A stretch of 64,000 nt of DNA, taken from contig CAWBRW010000029.1 of assembly GCA_963791235.1 (NCBI GenBank), forward strand, positions 1 through 64,000. Direction: 5' to 3'. A model generated the notes under the pieces. That model searched no databases. It saw only the letters and a program-made list of their open reading frames with translations, and was not told the DNA's origin. This document shows positions 27,361 to 35,550 of this stretch, piece after piece (position 1 is the first letter of the stretch; every line of letters starts with the position of its first letter). Both the position numbers and the translations under genes were made by a program. The stretch comes from JALORV01 sp963791235 (GTDB taxonomy: Bacteria; Pseudomonadota; Gammaproteobacteria; Burkholderiales; Burkholderiaceae_F).

Positions 27361-27810
27361 ATGCACTCTTCCCGAACCCGGTTGGGAAGCACATTGGTGG
27401 TGCTTCTGGCGCTGACGCCTTGCGCGCAAGGGCAGGGCGTCGTCCGGTCGTTCACTGAAGCCTCGCTCGGCGCCATCGGCCTCCGCGTCGACCGGTCGGC
27501 ATTCACGGCAGCGCCGGCCGAGCTGCCATCGACTCCGCAACCGCCGACACCGGTGATGCCGACGGAGATCTCTCTGGTCGGATCGAGCGTCGTTGTCGAA
27601 CTGGGTCGTATGACGCCGGAGGGTCGCTTCATCCGTCCCCGCCTGCTGGTCGGGCTCCAGTCGACCGGGCTCAAGTACTGGATGCGGGACATCGGGATTC
27701 CAGCCGAGCGGTGCATGTTGCCGCTGGTCCGGGGCCGCTTGCGCAGGAACGCCGACAACGGCGACGTCGGCGCCGCTCTCCACCTCTCGGCCCGATGCAC
27801 GTTCTATTGA
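27361..27810 (+). CDS. Small exported protein, unknown
   Basis: From ATG 27361 the protein has 149 residues with a signal peptide (GSTLVVLLALTPCAQGQ). A Pro-rich linker (PAELPSTPQPPTPVMP) precedes a beta-rich part (ISLVGSSVVVELGRM, PRLLVGLQSTGLKYWMRDIG) that includes two cysteines which could pair (C at PAERCMLP and SARCTFY). It lies divergently from kup. I recognise no family. Confidence 0.55.
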   Translation: MHSSRTRLGSTLVVLLALTPCAQGQGVVRSFTEASLGAIGLRVDRSAFTAAPAELPSTPQPPTPVMPTEISLVGSSVVVELGRMTPEGRFIRPRLLVGLQSTGLKYWMRDIGIPAERCMLPLVRGRLRRNADNGDVGAALHLSARCTFY

Positions 27811-28006
27811 ACGACGCCTAACTCACCAGCGGGCACGCGGATGGCGGGCTTCGCTCGTTCGATGGGCACTGTCGCCGCATAACGAAGCGAACGTGTGCAT
27901 TCCTTCGGCTCGACCGTACCGCCGTGGTGTAATGACAGGACGCGAATCCCTAAGGTAGGCTTTGATGGCAGCCGCCGACGCGATGTCATGTGCATACGGC
28001 GGAGAC

Positions 28007-28771
28007 ATGGGCAATTTCATGGCAGACCCGGACCTGGAAGCGCGCGTCGCCCGCATCGAGGCCGACCTGTCTGCGCCCAAGTCACCCCTCGAAAGCCGCG
28101 TTGCCGTCCTCGAATCGAAGGTCGATGGCCTCAAGCCCAGGACCAAAGACCTGTGGGAAAAGGCGCAGTCGCTGTCCGGCATCGTCGCTGCACTGGTCAC
28201 CGGAGCGGTGGGGCTGTACCTGACCGGGGTCGTCAACCGCGGCTTCGAGGAGCGCAAGCTCGAAACGGCCAACGTCGAGAAGATGCGCGACCTGATCGTC
28301 CAGTTGAACAAGGACAGGATCGAAGAGAAGGATGCCGAGGCGATCGGGCTGACGCTCGGAGCCTTTGGCGAGTTCGCGGTGCCATCGCTGATTTCTGCGC
28401 TCGGCACCAACACGACGAGTCGCGCCGCCGGCGCGCGTACCGGCCTGCTCGCAGCCAGCCTCAGCGACAAGAAAGCCGTCTGCAACGCACTTGTGACCGT
28501 CATCAGCAACCGCACGCAGCTCTATACGGTGCTGATGCACAAGCGAACGGTGGAACTGCTGGGCCGGCTGGATTGCGGGCGTTCTGGCGAAGACGCGCTG
28601 CGCGCCTATCTCGACGTGGTGGTGGCGGCGATGCAGCCCGGTGGATTGTCTTCCTATGCGTCGACCCTGGACCCGGCCTTGCCGATCGGACCCAGCGAGG
28701 TCGCCGACATGCGCCAGGATCTGTGCGCGACTCCCCAGTTGCGTGCCTCCTGTACGCCGGTGGCGCGCTGA
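28007..28771 (+). CDS. Membrane protein with N-terminal coiled coil, unknown
   Basis: From ATG 28007 (GGAG upstream) there are 254 residues. A coiled coil (LEARVARIEADLSAPKSPLE, then SRVAVLESKVDGLKPR) precedes one membrane helix (LSGIVAALVTGAVGLYLTGV). A charged helix follows, then a periplasmic or cytosolic helical domain with VPSLISALGTNTT and KAVCNALVTVISNRTQL, which looks HEAT-like. Four cysteines lie in the last part. The stop is 1 base before the next start, so the three genes to 30979 form a tightly coupled operon. The function is unknown. Confidence 0.7.
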   Translation: MGNFMADPDLEARVARIEADLSAPKSPLESRVAVLESKVDGLKPRTKDLWEKAQSLSGIVAALVTGAVGLYLTGVVNRGFEERKLETANVEKMRDLIVQLNKDRIEEKDAEAIGLTLGAFGEFAVPSLISALGTNTTSRAAGARTGLLAASLSDKKAVCNALVTVISNRTQLYTVLMHKRTVELLGRLDCGRSGEDALRAYLDVVVAAMQPGGLSSYASTLDPALPIGPSEVADMRQDLCATPQLRASCTPVAR

Positions 28772-28772
28772 T

Positions 28773-29564
28773 ATGAGGCCGGGCCGCCGCATCGGATCAC
28801 GGGTGCTCGCCGCAGCTCTGGCCGCGATTTCCTGCGGGGCGCTGGCGCAATTGCCCGACTGCCGCGCGATCTCGCTCGATCCCGCGGCCTACAAAGTCGT
28901 GCTCGGTGAGGTTTCGGCCCCGGGTGACGCGTCGCGCGAACGCGATGCGATTCGCGATCGGCTTCGCTTCAAGCTGCGCACGCAGGCGGAGGCGCTCCAA
29001 CTCGTGGCGGAGCAGCGGCAACTGCGTTCGGTGGTGTGCGAGGGCCGCGCACCGGAGGACGAAGCGGTGTTCAGCGGCAGCACGCTCGATGACCTGAGCC
29101 GACTCGGGGTCGTGATGGAAGTCTGGGGAACGGTGCGTCCGGCCAGCGGCGCGGCCGGAGCGGCCACCGCGCGCGAAGCGCATCTGAACTTTGCAGTGAT
29201 CTCTTTGCTCCGCTTCGAGCCGACGCTCGGCGGTTTCTTCGACCTGAACTTCATCACCCCGGCCGGTACCTCGGCCGACGTCGTGCTCAAGGACAACGTC
29301 GAACTGGAAGCACTGGCCACGCTGGCGGTCGCCGTGCGCTACCGCCGCGACCGGCGCTACGACACCGGAGCGCGCACGTTCTGCGAGGCGCAGGCGCATA
29401 TCGCCCGTTCGGCGCGGCAGGCCACGGGCCCGGACGTCGCCCGCTGGAACGGACTGCGTGAATACGCTGTCGCTTCGCGGACCGCGCTGGTGAACGAGGC
29501 GCTCGCCGACCCGCAGTACACCGGGGGACTGCGCGTCAGTGGAGCACGCGGGTGTGCACCATGA
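28773..29564 (+). CDS. Exported protein, unknown (second of coupled operon)
   Basis: This 263-residue protein has a signal peptide (VLAAALAAISCGALAQ). The mature part is mixed alpha/beta (PAAYKVVLGEVSAPGDASRE, DDLSRLGVVMEVWGTVRP) and carries cysteines near its start, middle and end. A layout of short beta strands with helical linkers suggests one globular periplasmic domain. Its stop overlaps the next ATG (ATGA), which implies translational coupling. No family is recognised. Confidence 0.68.
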   Translation: MRPGRRIGSRVLAAALAAISCGALAQLPDCRAISLDPAAYKVVLGEVSAPGDASRERDAIRDRLRFKLRTQAEALQLVAEQRQLRSVVCEGRAPEDEAVFSGSTLDDLSRLGVVMEVWGTVRPASGAAGAATAREAHLNFAVISLLRFEPTLGGFFDLNFITPAGTSADVVLKDNVELEALATLAVAVRYRRDRRYDTGARTFCEAQAHIARSARQATGPDVARWNGLREYAVASRTALVNEALADPQYTGGLRVSGARGCAP

Positions 29565-30979
29565 GGGCTGCGCTCGGCAGGCCGGCGCACTGCGCGCGCG
29601 AGGCGCGTCCGTCGGCTGCGTGGTGCTGGCTCCGCCGCGGCATGCAGTGGGCTGCGGCGTTGCTTGCAATCGCTGCGGCCGGTCCGGCCGCGGCAATGAT
29701 GGCGCGCTCGTGCGACGACGCGCGGGTCTTTTCGCAGTCGCCGGTCAACGTGCTGCTGCTGCCGTACACCTATACGGGAACCCAGGAGCAGATGGCGCGG
29801 CCGCTGAGCGAGGCCGCTGGGCGCCTCGGGCTCCTGATGGAGCACGACAGCCTGATCGAGATGACGAAGTTCGAGACGATCGGCGTCGTCAACCTGGTCC
29901 GAACTCCGGGCTCCCGCCCGTGCGAATCGGACCGCATCTGGGATGGGCTCGCCGGGCCGCAACGAGACAGCAGCGCCGGCCTGCGTCGTGGCGCTGCGGC
30001 GGTCATGATGTGGGGCCGGATCTACGAGGAAGGCACGACGCTCTACGTCCAGACCTATCTGCGGTTTGGTCGCGCCGAGGTGCCGGAGCGCGTCGAGCGC
30101 ACCGTCACCACCTCCTCCGGGACGGCCACCTTCGTCGCGCAGCTGCCGTCGCAGGTCGTCACGCTGCCGCCCCGGAGGATCACCCGCGACGACATCGCCG
30201 CCATCAACCGCGAATTCATGCGCCTCGCCGTCGTGCGTGACGGGCCGTCGGAATACGCGCGAATCGTCGACCGGTTGCCCGACCTGGGCACTCCCGAGGC
30301 TTCGATGCGACCGTTTGGATACGCCGTCACGGAAGTTCGAGGTGACTGGGTCAAGGTGCTGCCGCTGGAAGGTGGCCAGCCGGGCTGGATTCGCGCCCGT
30401 GCGGATGCCTCGACGTGGCCGTTGCGTGATCGACTGCCGGAGCTGTACTTCCTCGATGCGGTGGTTGCCTATGCGCACCTCCGGGTGGCGCAGGAAGCGA
30501 GCGGCTTTCCGAAGCCCGCTTCGGCATCGCGCCTGATCAACTACGCCCGCCAGTCGCTGGGGCGCTATCGAGAAAGCACGAAGGAGGCGAGCCCCGCCGC
30601 CGACGCACTGGGCCATGCGCTGTTGGGCACGATGCTGATGCTCGCAGCGAGCGACCGACCCCGCCTCGAGGAAGCGCAAGTCGAGTTCGACCAGTCAGTC
30701 CGGCTCGTGCCTTACAACGCCGAGGCGCGCAATCTTGCCAACGTCGCCGGGGTCCTGCGTTGCTGCTCCGGACCGGCACGCAGCAATGCAGCGGCGGGCG
30801 CGATGATGAGTTCGTTGCTCGACGCTGTCAGTGTCGACCCGGCGAACGCCAACGCGCTGGGCAATCTGGCCGCGTTCCACCGGCTGCTCGACGGTTGGCC
30901 CGACGGTGTCGCGGCCATCGGTGCGGCGGAAGTGGAGCGCCAGCGCACCGCGCTTAGGCAGATGCCAGCCCTGCGTTGA
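29561..30979 (+). CDS. Exported SH3/TPR-like protein (third of coupled operon)
   Basis: This protein has 472 residues. The ATGA overlap with the upstream gene fixes ATG 29561, although the leader before the hydrophobic segment (MQWAAALLAIAAAGPAAAMM) is long. The mature part has a beta-rich domain (SPVNVLLLPYTYTGT), an SH3-like segment (FGYAVTEVRGDWVKVLPLEG, then GWIRA) and C-terminal helical repeats that resemble TPR (PYNAEARNLANVAGVL, DPANANALGNLAAFHRLLDG). Together with the two preceding proteins it could build an envelope complex. The role is unknown. Confidence 0.68.
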   Translation: MRAALGRPAHCAREARPSAAWCWLRRGMQWAAALLAIAAAGPAAAMMARSCDDARVFSQSPVNVLLLPYTYTGTQEQMARPLSEAAGRLGLLMEHDSLIEMTKFETIGVVNLVRTPGSRPCESDRIWDGLAGPQRDSSAGLRRGAAAVMMWGRIYEEGTTLYVQTYLRFGRAEVPERVERTVTTSSGTATFVAQLPSQVVTLPPRRITRDDIAAINREFMRLAVVRDGPSEYARIVDRLPDLGTPEASMRPFGYAVTEVRGDWVKVLPLEGGQPGWIRARADASTWPLRDRLPELYFLDAVVAYAHLRVAQEASGFPKPASASRLINYARQSLGRYRESTKEASPAADALGHALLGTMLMLAASDRPRLEEAQVEFDQSVRLVPYNAEARNLANVAGVLRCCSGPARSNAAAGAMMSSLLDAVSVDPANANALGNLAAFHRLLDGWPDGVAAIGAAEVERQRTALRQMPALR

Positions 30980-31021
30980 CCTCGCTGCACCGCGACCGCG
31001 ACGCGCGGCCGTGAACAGGCC

Positions 31022-31345
31022 CTAGTACCCGACCGAGTAGTTAGGGATGTCGACGCGGACGTACTCGCGACCGAGCAGCGAGGCGGTGTTGCGCGCGAAC
31101 TCCTCCGCCCAGGCGTGTTCGTCGCGGAAGCGGCGCGCGCCGGAGTACTTGGCGACGCTGAGCACGCGGTCGGCTGAAAGCACCTTGCCGATCGGCGACG
31201 CGACATCGCACTCGAGCGCGATGAACTCGCGGTCGAACCACTGGCGAGCCTCGTCCATCGACTGCTTGGCGACATCGTCCGAGGAAATCCTGAACTCGAA
31301 GTCGTCCCCCTTGCCGAACGACACCGTCACCTGGTGTTGCCGCAT
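31022..31345 (-). CDS. Small cytosolic protein, unknown
   Basis: This 107-residue protein has no signal or membrane helix. It opens with a short beta hairpin (HQVTVSFGKGDDFEFRIS), then SMDEARQWFDREFIALECDV, a helix (FRDEHAWAEEFARNTASLLG) and a C-terminal strand (REYVRVDIPNYSVGY). It converges on the preceding operon, 42 bases from its stop. I do not recognise the family. Confidence 0.6.
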   Translation of the reverse strand: MRQHQVTVSFGKGDDFEFRISSDDVAKQSMDEARQWFDREFIALECDVASPIGKVLSADRVLSVAKYSGARRFRDEHAWAEEFARNTASLLGREYVRVDIPNYSVGY

Positions 31346-31708
31346 GCCCGTCTCCCTGCGTGGCTCGCTGTGTCGTGGATTCTAGCGAGGTGGGAACAGG
31401 CCCGGATCCGCGCCGTCTGCAGTCGATGACGCGCCGGTGATCTGGAGCGCTGCGCCAGACTGCGATTGCGCCAGTGCGGTATCGACTTTTGCATCCGGCC
31501 GACTAGTCTGGATCGGTAGCCCCAGGCAGAACAAAAGCAAACCCTCGGTGGCCAGGATGGGCCTTGCGGAGCACCTCTGTTCATCAGTCGGCGCGCCTGA
31601 GCGCGTCCTTGATCTCCGACTTCTCGTCGTCCGTTCGCGCTCGGACCGTTTCGGCCGGAGCGCGTTCACGATCGCCTGCCACTCTCAACTGCTCAATCCG
31701 GAGGACCT
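31346..31708. other. Gap of uncertain content
   Basis: One leftward frame (31382-31669) has a hydrophobic piece, ILATEGLLLFCLGLPI, followed by DTALAQSQSGAALQITG. Another leftward frame has TDDEKSEIKDALRRAD ending near 31588. Either may be a small gene or one gene broken by an indel; neither is firm. A promoter and a GGAGGA site for the 31709 gene lie at the right end. Confidence 0.3.
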
Positions 31709-31921
31709 ATGTACGAGCTGATTCGTCGCCTGACCGCGCGTCAACTGACTTTCGAGCAACTGCCGCTGCTGTTGATTTCTCTCGGCATCGCGGAGTTCTT
31801 CTACAAGTTTCACAGCTTCCTGCTGGAGACCGGAGCGTTCCTGGTGACCTGGTTTGCACTTGGAGCGCTCTATGCGGGCCTGAAGAGCCGGTTCGTTCGG
31901 ACTGCTGAGGGTCGGTCATGA
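31709..31921 (+). CDS. Small membrane protein coupled to the beta-propeller gene
   Basis: This 70-residue protein has two hydrophobic stretches (FEQLPLLLISLGIAEFFYKF and LLETGAFLVTWFALGALYAG). GGAGGA sits seven bases before ATG 31709. The stop overlaps the start of the 1,164-residue gene (ATGA at 31918), so the two are probably translated together. The family is unknown. Confidence 0.7.
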   Translation: MYELIRRLTARQLTFEQLPLLLISLGIAEFFYKFHSFLLETGAFLVTWFALGALYAGLKSRFVRTAEGRS

Positions 31922-34900
31922 CCACCCGCGCGCGGACACGAAAGGCCGCTGCGAGCAAACCGGCGGCGCGCAAGGCCCCAGCCAGAAAGGCCGATTTGGC
32001 CAGCAAGAGCGCGAAAGCGAAACGGCGCGTGAAGGACACGGGCAAGCTCTTCGGGCGGTTCGGACTCGACTTTGCCGCCGTGCGGCGCGAGCCAAGTGGA
32101 CCCGGTGGCCCGATGATGATGCCGGCGCCGGCCAACGCCGCGGAAGAGTTCAACCCGGCGCTGATGCGGTTGCAGGCACTGACCGAGCGCGATGGACCGC
32201 TCGGTGTGCCGATGGCCCTGGCGCCGATCGATGCCGCGCGCGCCAACTGGACGCCGATGGGGCCGCTCGCGGTCCCGAACGGCCAGACTTATGGCGGTGC
32301 GCGCGTGCTGATCAGCGGCCGCGTGACCGCGATTGCGCCGCATCCGACCGACGGCAACACGATTTTCATCGGCACCAGCCGCGGCGGCGTGTGGCGCACG
32401 CAGGACGGTGGACAGACCTGGGTGGCGCTCGGCGATCATGCACCGTCACTGGCGATCGGCGCACTGGCGATCGGGGTCAGCGACCCGAATGTGCTGTATG
32501 CCGGAACCGGCGAAGGCAACGTGCAGCTGTACAGCACGCAGTTCGCACTGGACTCGGCGCCCGGGGTGTACCTCGGTATCGGCGTGCTGCGCAGCGCCGA
32601 TGGCGGCGCGACGTGGACTCACCACGCCGCAGCGCTGCTGGCGAACCACAGCTTCTACCGGATTGCGGTCGATCGCGGCAACGCCAACCGGGCCTTCGCG
32701 GCGACCAGCCGCGGCGTGTGTCGCACGACCGACGGCAGCACCTGGACCGCGCTCACGGGCGGCGGACTGCCGGCCATTGTCAACGGCGTGATTGCCTGCA
32801 CCGACGTCGTCATCGACCGCGCAGACGCAAGCGGCAACACGGTGTATGCGGCGTTCTGGGCCAGCGGGATCTACAAAAGCACCAACGCGCTGGCGGCCAG
32901 CCCCACCTTCACGAAGCTGACCACGGGCCTGCCGGCCGCGAGTTCGGTCACGCGGATCAGCCTCGCCCAGTCGGCGAGCAACCCCGCGCGCCTGTATGCG
33001 CTCGCGGCGAGTTCGGGCGATGCGTTCCTCGGGCTGTACCGCACCGGTAACGCGAGCGGGACCAGCTGGGAACTCTGCACCAGCAGCACGACGATCGAGC
33101 TTTACGGCGCCTTCACCAACGACGTCGGTGTCGACGCGACGACACAGGACGTGGTCTACGTCTCGGGCGTCGAGATGTACAAGTGCGTCCGCAACGCGAC
33201 GACCGGCGCGTGGAGCGTGAGCAACATCGGCAGCAACATCCACCCGGACAGCCACACGCTCGGCTTCCACCCGACGCTGAACCAGACGATCTACAGCGGC
33301 AACGACGGCGGCTTCTACATCAGCCGCGACGGTGGCGCGACCTGGGACGACACGCCGAACGAAGGCCTGTGCCTGCTGCAGTACGAGTCCGTGGACAACC
33401 ACGGCAGCTCGGACGCCTTCATGCAGTGCGGCACGCAGGACAACGGCACGCAGCAGTACCGCAACGGCCCGGTGCACTATCACAGCGCCGATGGCGACGG
33501 CGGCTACTGCACGGTCAGCAAGGTCGACGGCAATCACGTGACGCACGCCTACTTCGGCAGTACGCCGAACCGCAGCACGGCCGCCGGCAAGTTCGGGTCG
33601 TACTCCGCCGTATCCGGCGGAATCAACGGCAACGGGCTGTTCTACCCGCCGGCGGCGATCAGCCCGAGTTCCGAGCGTATGGCGTGGGGCACGAGCGTGA
33701 TGAACATCGACGACGCGATGGGCACCGGCGGCTGGCCCGGCAGCGGCGTCGCCTTGCCGGGCATTGCGGGACGGGTGTCGGCGATCTCCTTCACCAGCGA
33801 CACGCTGATCTACTGCGCCACGACCAGCGGCGAGGTGTATCGGCTCAACCGCAGCGGAACGACGTGGACCGCGCGTGCACTGCATGCGGCGCCGTTACCG
33901 GCCAACCAGTGGATCTGGGACGTGCACAGCGTGCCCGGCAGTCCCAACACGATCGTCGTCTGCTTCAGCGGCTTTGGACTGGCGCAGCATGTCTGGCGTG
34001 GCACCGTCCCGGCGACCGGGGCGGCCACCTGGGCGGCGGTGAGCGCCGGGTTGCCCGATGTGCCGATGTACGCACTGGCCTTTTCCAGCGCCACGCAATG
34101 GTTCGTCGGCACCGACATCGGTGTGTTCCGCAGCACCGACGCGGGCGCCAACTGGCACAACTACTCGCAGGGCCTGCCGAATACCGCGATCTACGACCTG
34201 CGACTGCGGGAGGGCAGCAACCTGCTCCGCGCGGCCACGCATGGACGCGGACTGTGGGAGGTCCGGGTCGACGTCACGCAGCATCCGACCGTCGATCTGT
34301 TCGTCCGCGATCACATCATGGAGACGGGTCGTCCACCGAGCGGGCCGGTCGTGTCCGCGGGCTGGGAGGATCCGACGCGCTTCATCGCGCTCAACGATCC
34401 CTGCTACTGGTGGCAATGCGCCGACATCAAGACCGACGCGCCACCCACCTGGCAGCTGCAGCCGGCCGAGGTCAACTACCTGACTTTCGAGACGAAGCTC
34501 GTGCACGAGCATCCGGAGAAGGGCAACCAGAACCGGGTCTACGTCCAGGTCCACAACCGGGGACCGGTGGCCGCCAGCAATGTGACGGTGAAGATCATGA
34601 CGGCCGGGGCGTCCGCCGGCCTGCCCGACCTGCCGTCGGACTTCTGGAGCGCCTGGCCCAACAGTGCGGGCGATGCCAACTGGAGCCCGGTCGGTGCTCC
34701 GCAGACCATCGCGACGCTTGAAGCGCTGCGTCCGACGGTTCTGCAGTGGGACTGGACACCGGCTCCAGCCGCCGACTCGCACAGCTGCATGCTGGTCGTC
34801 ATCGACAGTCCCAGCGATCCGGTGCCGGCCACGACCAAGGCGATTTTCAACATCGCCCAGCTGGTGACGACTGAGAAGCGCGCGGGGCTCAAGAATCTGC

Positions 34901-35412
34901 ATCTCGTGAACCTGCTCGCCAACGCGATCCAGCCGCTGCCGCTGCACCTTCACGCCTCGCGCAGTGCCGCAGGAAAGTACAGGCTTGCGATTCCACCGCT
35001 CGGGTCGGACGCTTTGCGCGTCGACTTCCTGTTCAGCAAGACGCTGAGCAAGCGTTTTCCGGCGAGCAAGCTGCCGAAAGGGCTGAAAGCCACGCGGCTG
35101 CCGGCGAAGGATCTTGAACGGCTGAAGGCCTTCGTGCTGAAGCAGGAAATGCGCAGGGAGGACGCGTGGCAAGCCTTTCTCAAGCTGTTCGACACAACGC
35201 GGCAGTTCAGCGTCGATGCGCGCAGCAAGGGGGTCGAGCTGCCGCTGACGTTGAAGGCGGGCGGCCACGAGCAGATCGCGCTGCTCGCGCGAACCGGCAG
35301 GTTGCCGCCGGCACGCGGCGCGGCCTTGGCGAAGCTGACGGTGATCCAGACGATCGAGGGCAAGCCGGTCGGCGGCAGCACCTTCGTGTTCAAGCCGGCG
35401 GGCCGCGACTAG
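31918..35412 (+). CDS. Large Asp-box beta-propeller protein
   Basis: This 1,164-residue protein begins with an 80-residue Lys/Ala/Arg-rich region (ARTRKAAASKPAARKAPARK) instead of a signal peptide. From about residue 100 to 780 it has many sialidase-type Asp-box turns: GGVWRTQDGGQTW, VLRSADGGATW, VCRTTDGSTW, GFYISRDGGATW, VFRSTDAGANW. They imply one or two seven- to ten-bladed propellers. A CARDB/Ig-like segment (VYVQVHNRGPVAASNVTVKI) and a C-terminal beta-rich region with Lys/Leu helices follow. Propellers of this type include glycosyl hydrolases and photosystem assembly factors, and no catalytic set is evident. Export without a signal peptide, or a cytosolic or nucleoid-bound role, are both possible. 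Confidence 0.85.
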   Translation: MTTRARTRKAAASKPAARKAPARKADLASKSAKAKRRVKDTGKLFGRFGLDFAAVRREPSGPGGPMMMPAPANAAEEFNPALMRLQALTERDGPLGVPMALAPIDAARANWTPMGPLAVPNGQTYGGARVLISGRVTAIAPHPTDGNTIFIGTSRGGVWRTQDGGQTWVALGDHAPSLAIGALAIGVSDPNVLYAGTGEGNVQLYSTQFALDSAPGVYLGIGVLRSADGGATWTHHAAALLANHSFYRIAVDRGNANRAFAATSRGVCRTTDGSTWTALTGGGLPAIVNGVIACTDVVIDRADASGNTVYAAFWASGIYKSTNALAASPTFTKLTTGLPAASSVTRISLAQSASNPARLYALAASSGDAFLGLYRTGNASGTSWELCTSSTTIELYGAFTNDVGVDATTQDVVYVSGVEMYKCVRNATTGAWSVSNIGSNIHPDSHTLGFHPTLNQTIYSGNDGGFYISRDGGATWDDTPNEGLCLLQYESVDNHGSSDAFMQCGTQDNGTQQYRNGPVHYHSADGDGGYCTVSKVDGNHVTHAYFGSTPNRSTAAGKFGSYSAVSGGINGNGLFYPPAAISPSSERMAWGTSVMNIDDAMGTGGWPGSGVALPGIAGRVSAISFTSDTLIYCATTSGEVYRLNRSGTTWTARALHAAPLPANQWIWDVHSVPGSPNTIVVCFSGFGLAQHVWRGTVPATGAATWAAVSAGLPDVPMYALAFSSATQWFVGTDIGVFRSTDAGANWHNYSQGLPNTAIYDLRLREGSNLLRAATHGRGLWEVRVDVTQHPTVDLFVRDHIMETGRPPSGPVVSAGWEDPTRFIALNDPCYWWQCADIKTDAPPTWQLQPAEVNYLTFETKLVHEHPEKGNQNRVYVQVHNRGPVAASNVTVKIMTAGASAGLPDLPSDFWSAWPNSAGDANWSPVGAPQTIATLEALRPTVLQWDWTPAPAADSHSCMLVVIDSPSDPVPATTKAIFNIAQLVTTEKRAGLKNLHLVNLLANAIQPLPLHLHASRSAAGKYRLAIPPLGSDALRVDFLFSKTLSKRFPASKLPKGLKATRLPAKDLERLKAFVLKQEMRREDAWQAFLKLFDTTRQFSVDARSKGVELPLTLKAGGHEQIALLARTGRLPPARGAALAKLTVIQTIEGKPVGGSTFVFKPAGRD

Positions 35413-35426
35413 CGATGGCCGGCGCA

Positions 35427-35451
35427 GGGACGCGCTGCTGAATCGCGTCCC
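35427..35451 (+). terminator. Hairpin after the beta-propeller gene
   Basis: GGGACGCG (35427-35434) pairs with CGCGTCCC (35444-35451) over a 9-base loop. It lies 15 bases past the stop, and a second weaker inverted repeat follows around 35464-35490. There is no T-tract, so termination is possible but not shown. Confidence 0.45.
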
Positions 35452-35550
35452 GGCGCAAGCGCCCCGACGACCGGATTCCGGGGTCGTTCGGTTTGCCACG
35501 GCGGGGAGGCCGCAGCAGAATGGCCGGCCTTCCCTTTTGCACAGGTTCAC

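Noticed and set aside
23515..27830. Integron attC-like cores (GTTAGGC at 23519 and GCCTAAC near 27820)
   Set aside because: They are not paired by an imperfect palindrome and occur once each in unrelated gaps. No integrase is present.
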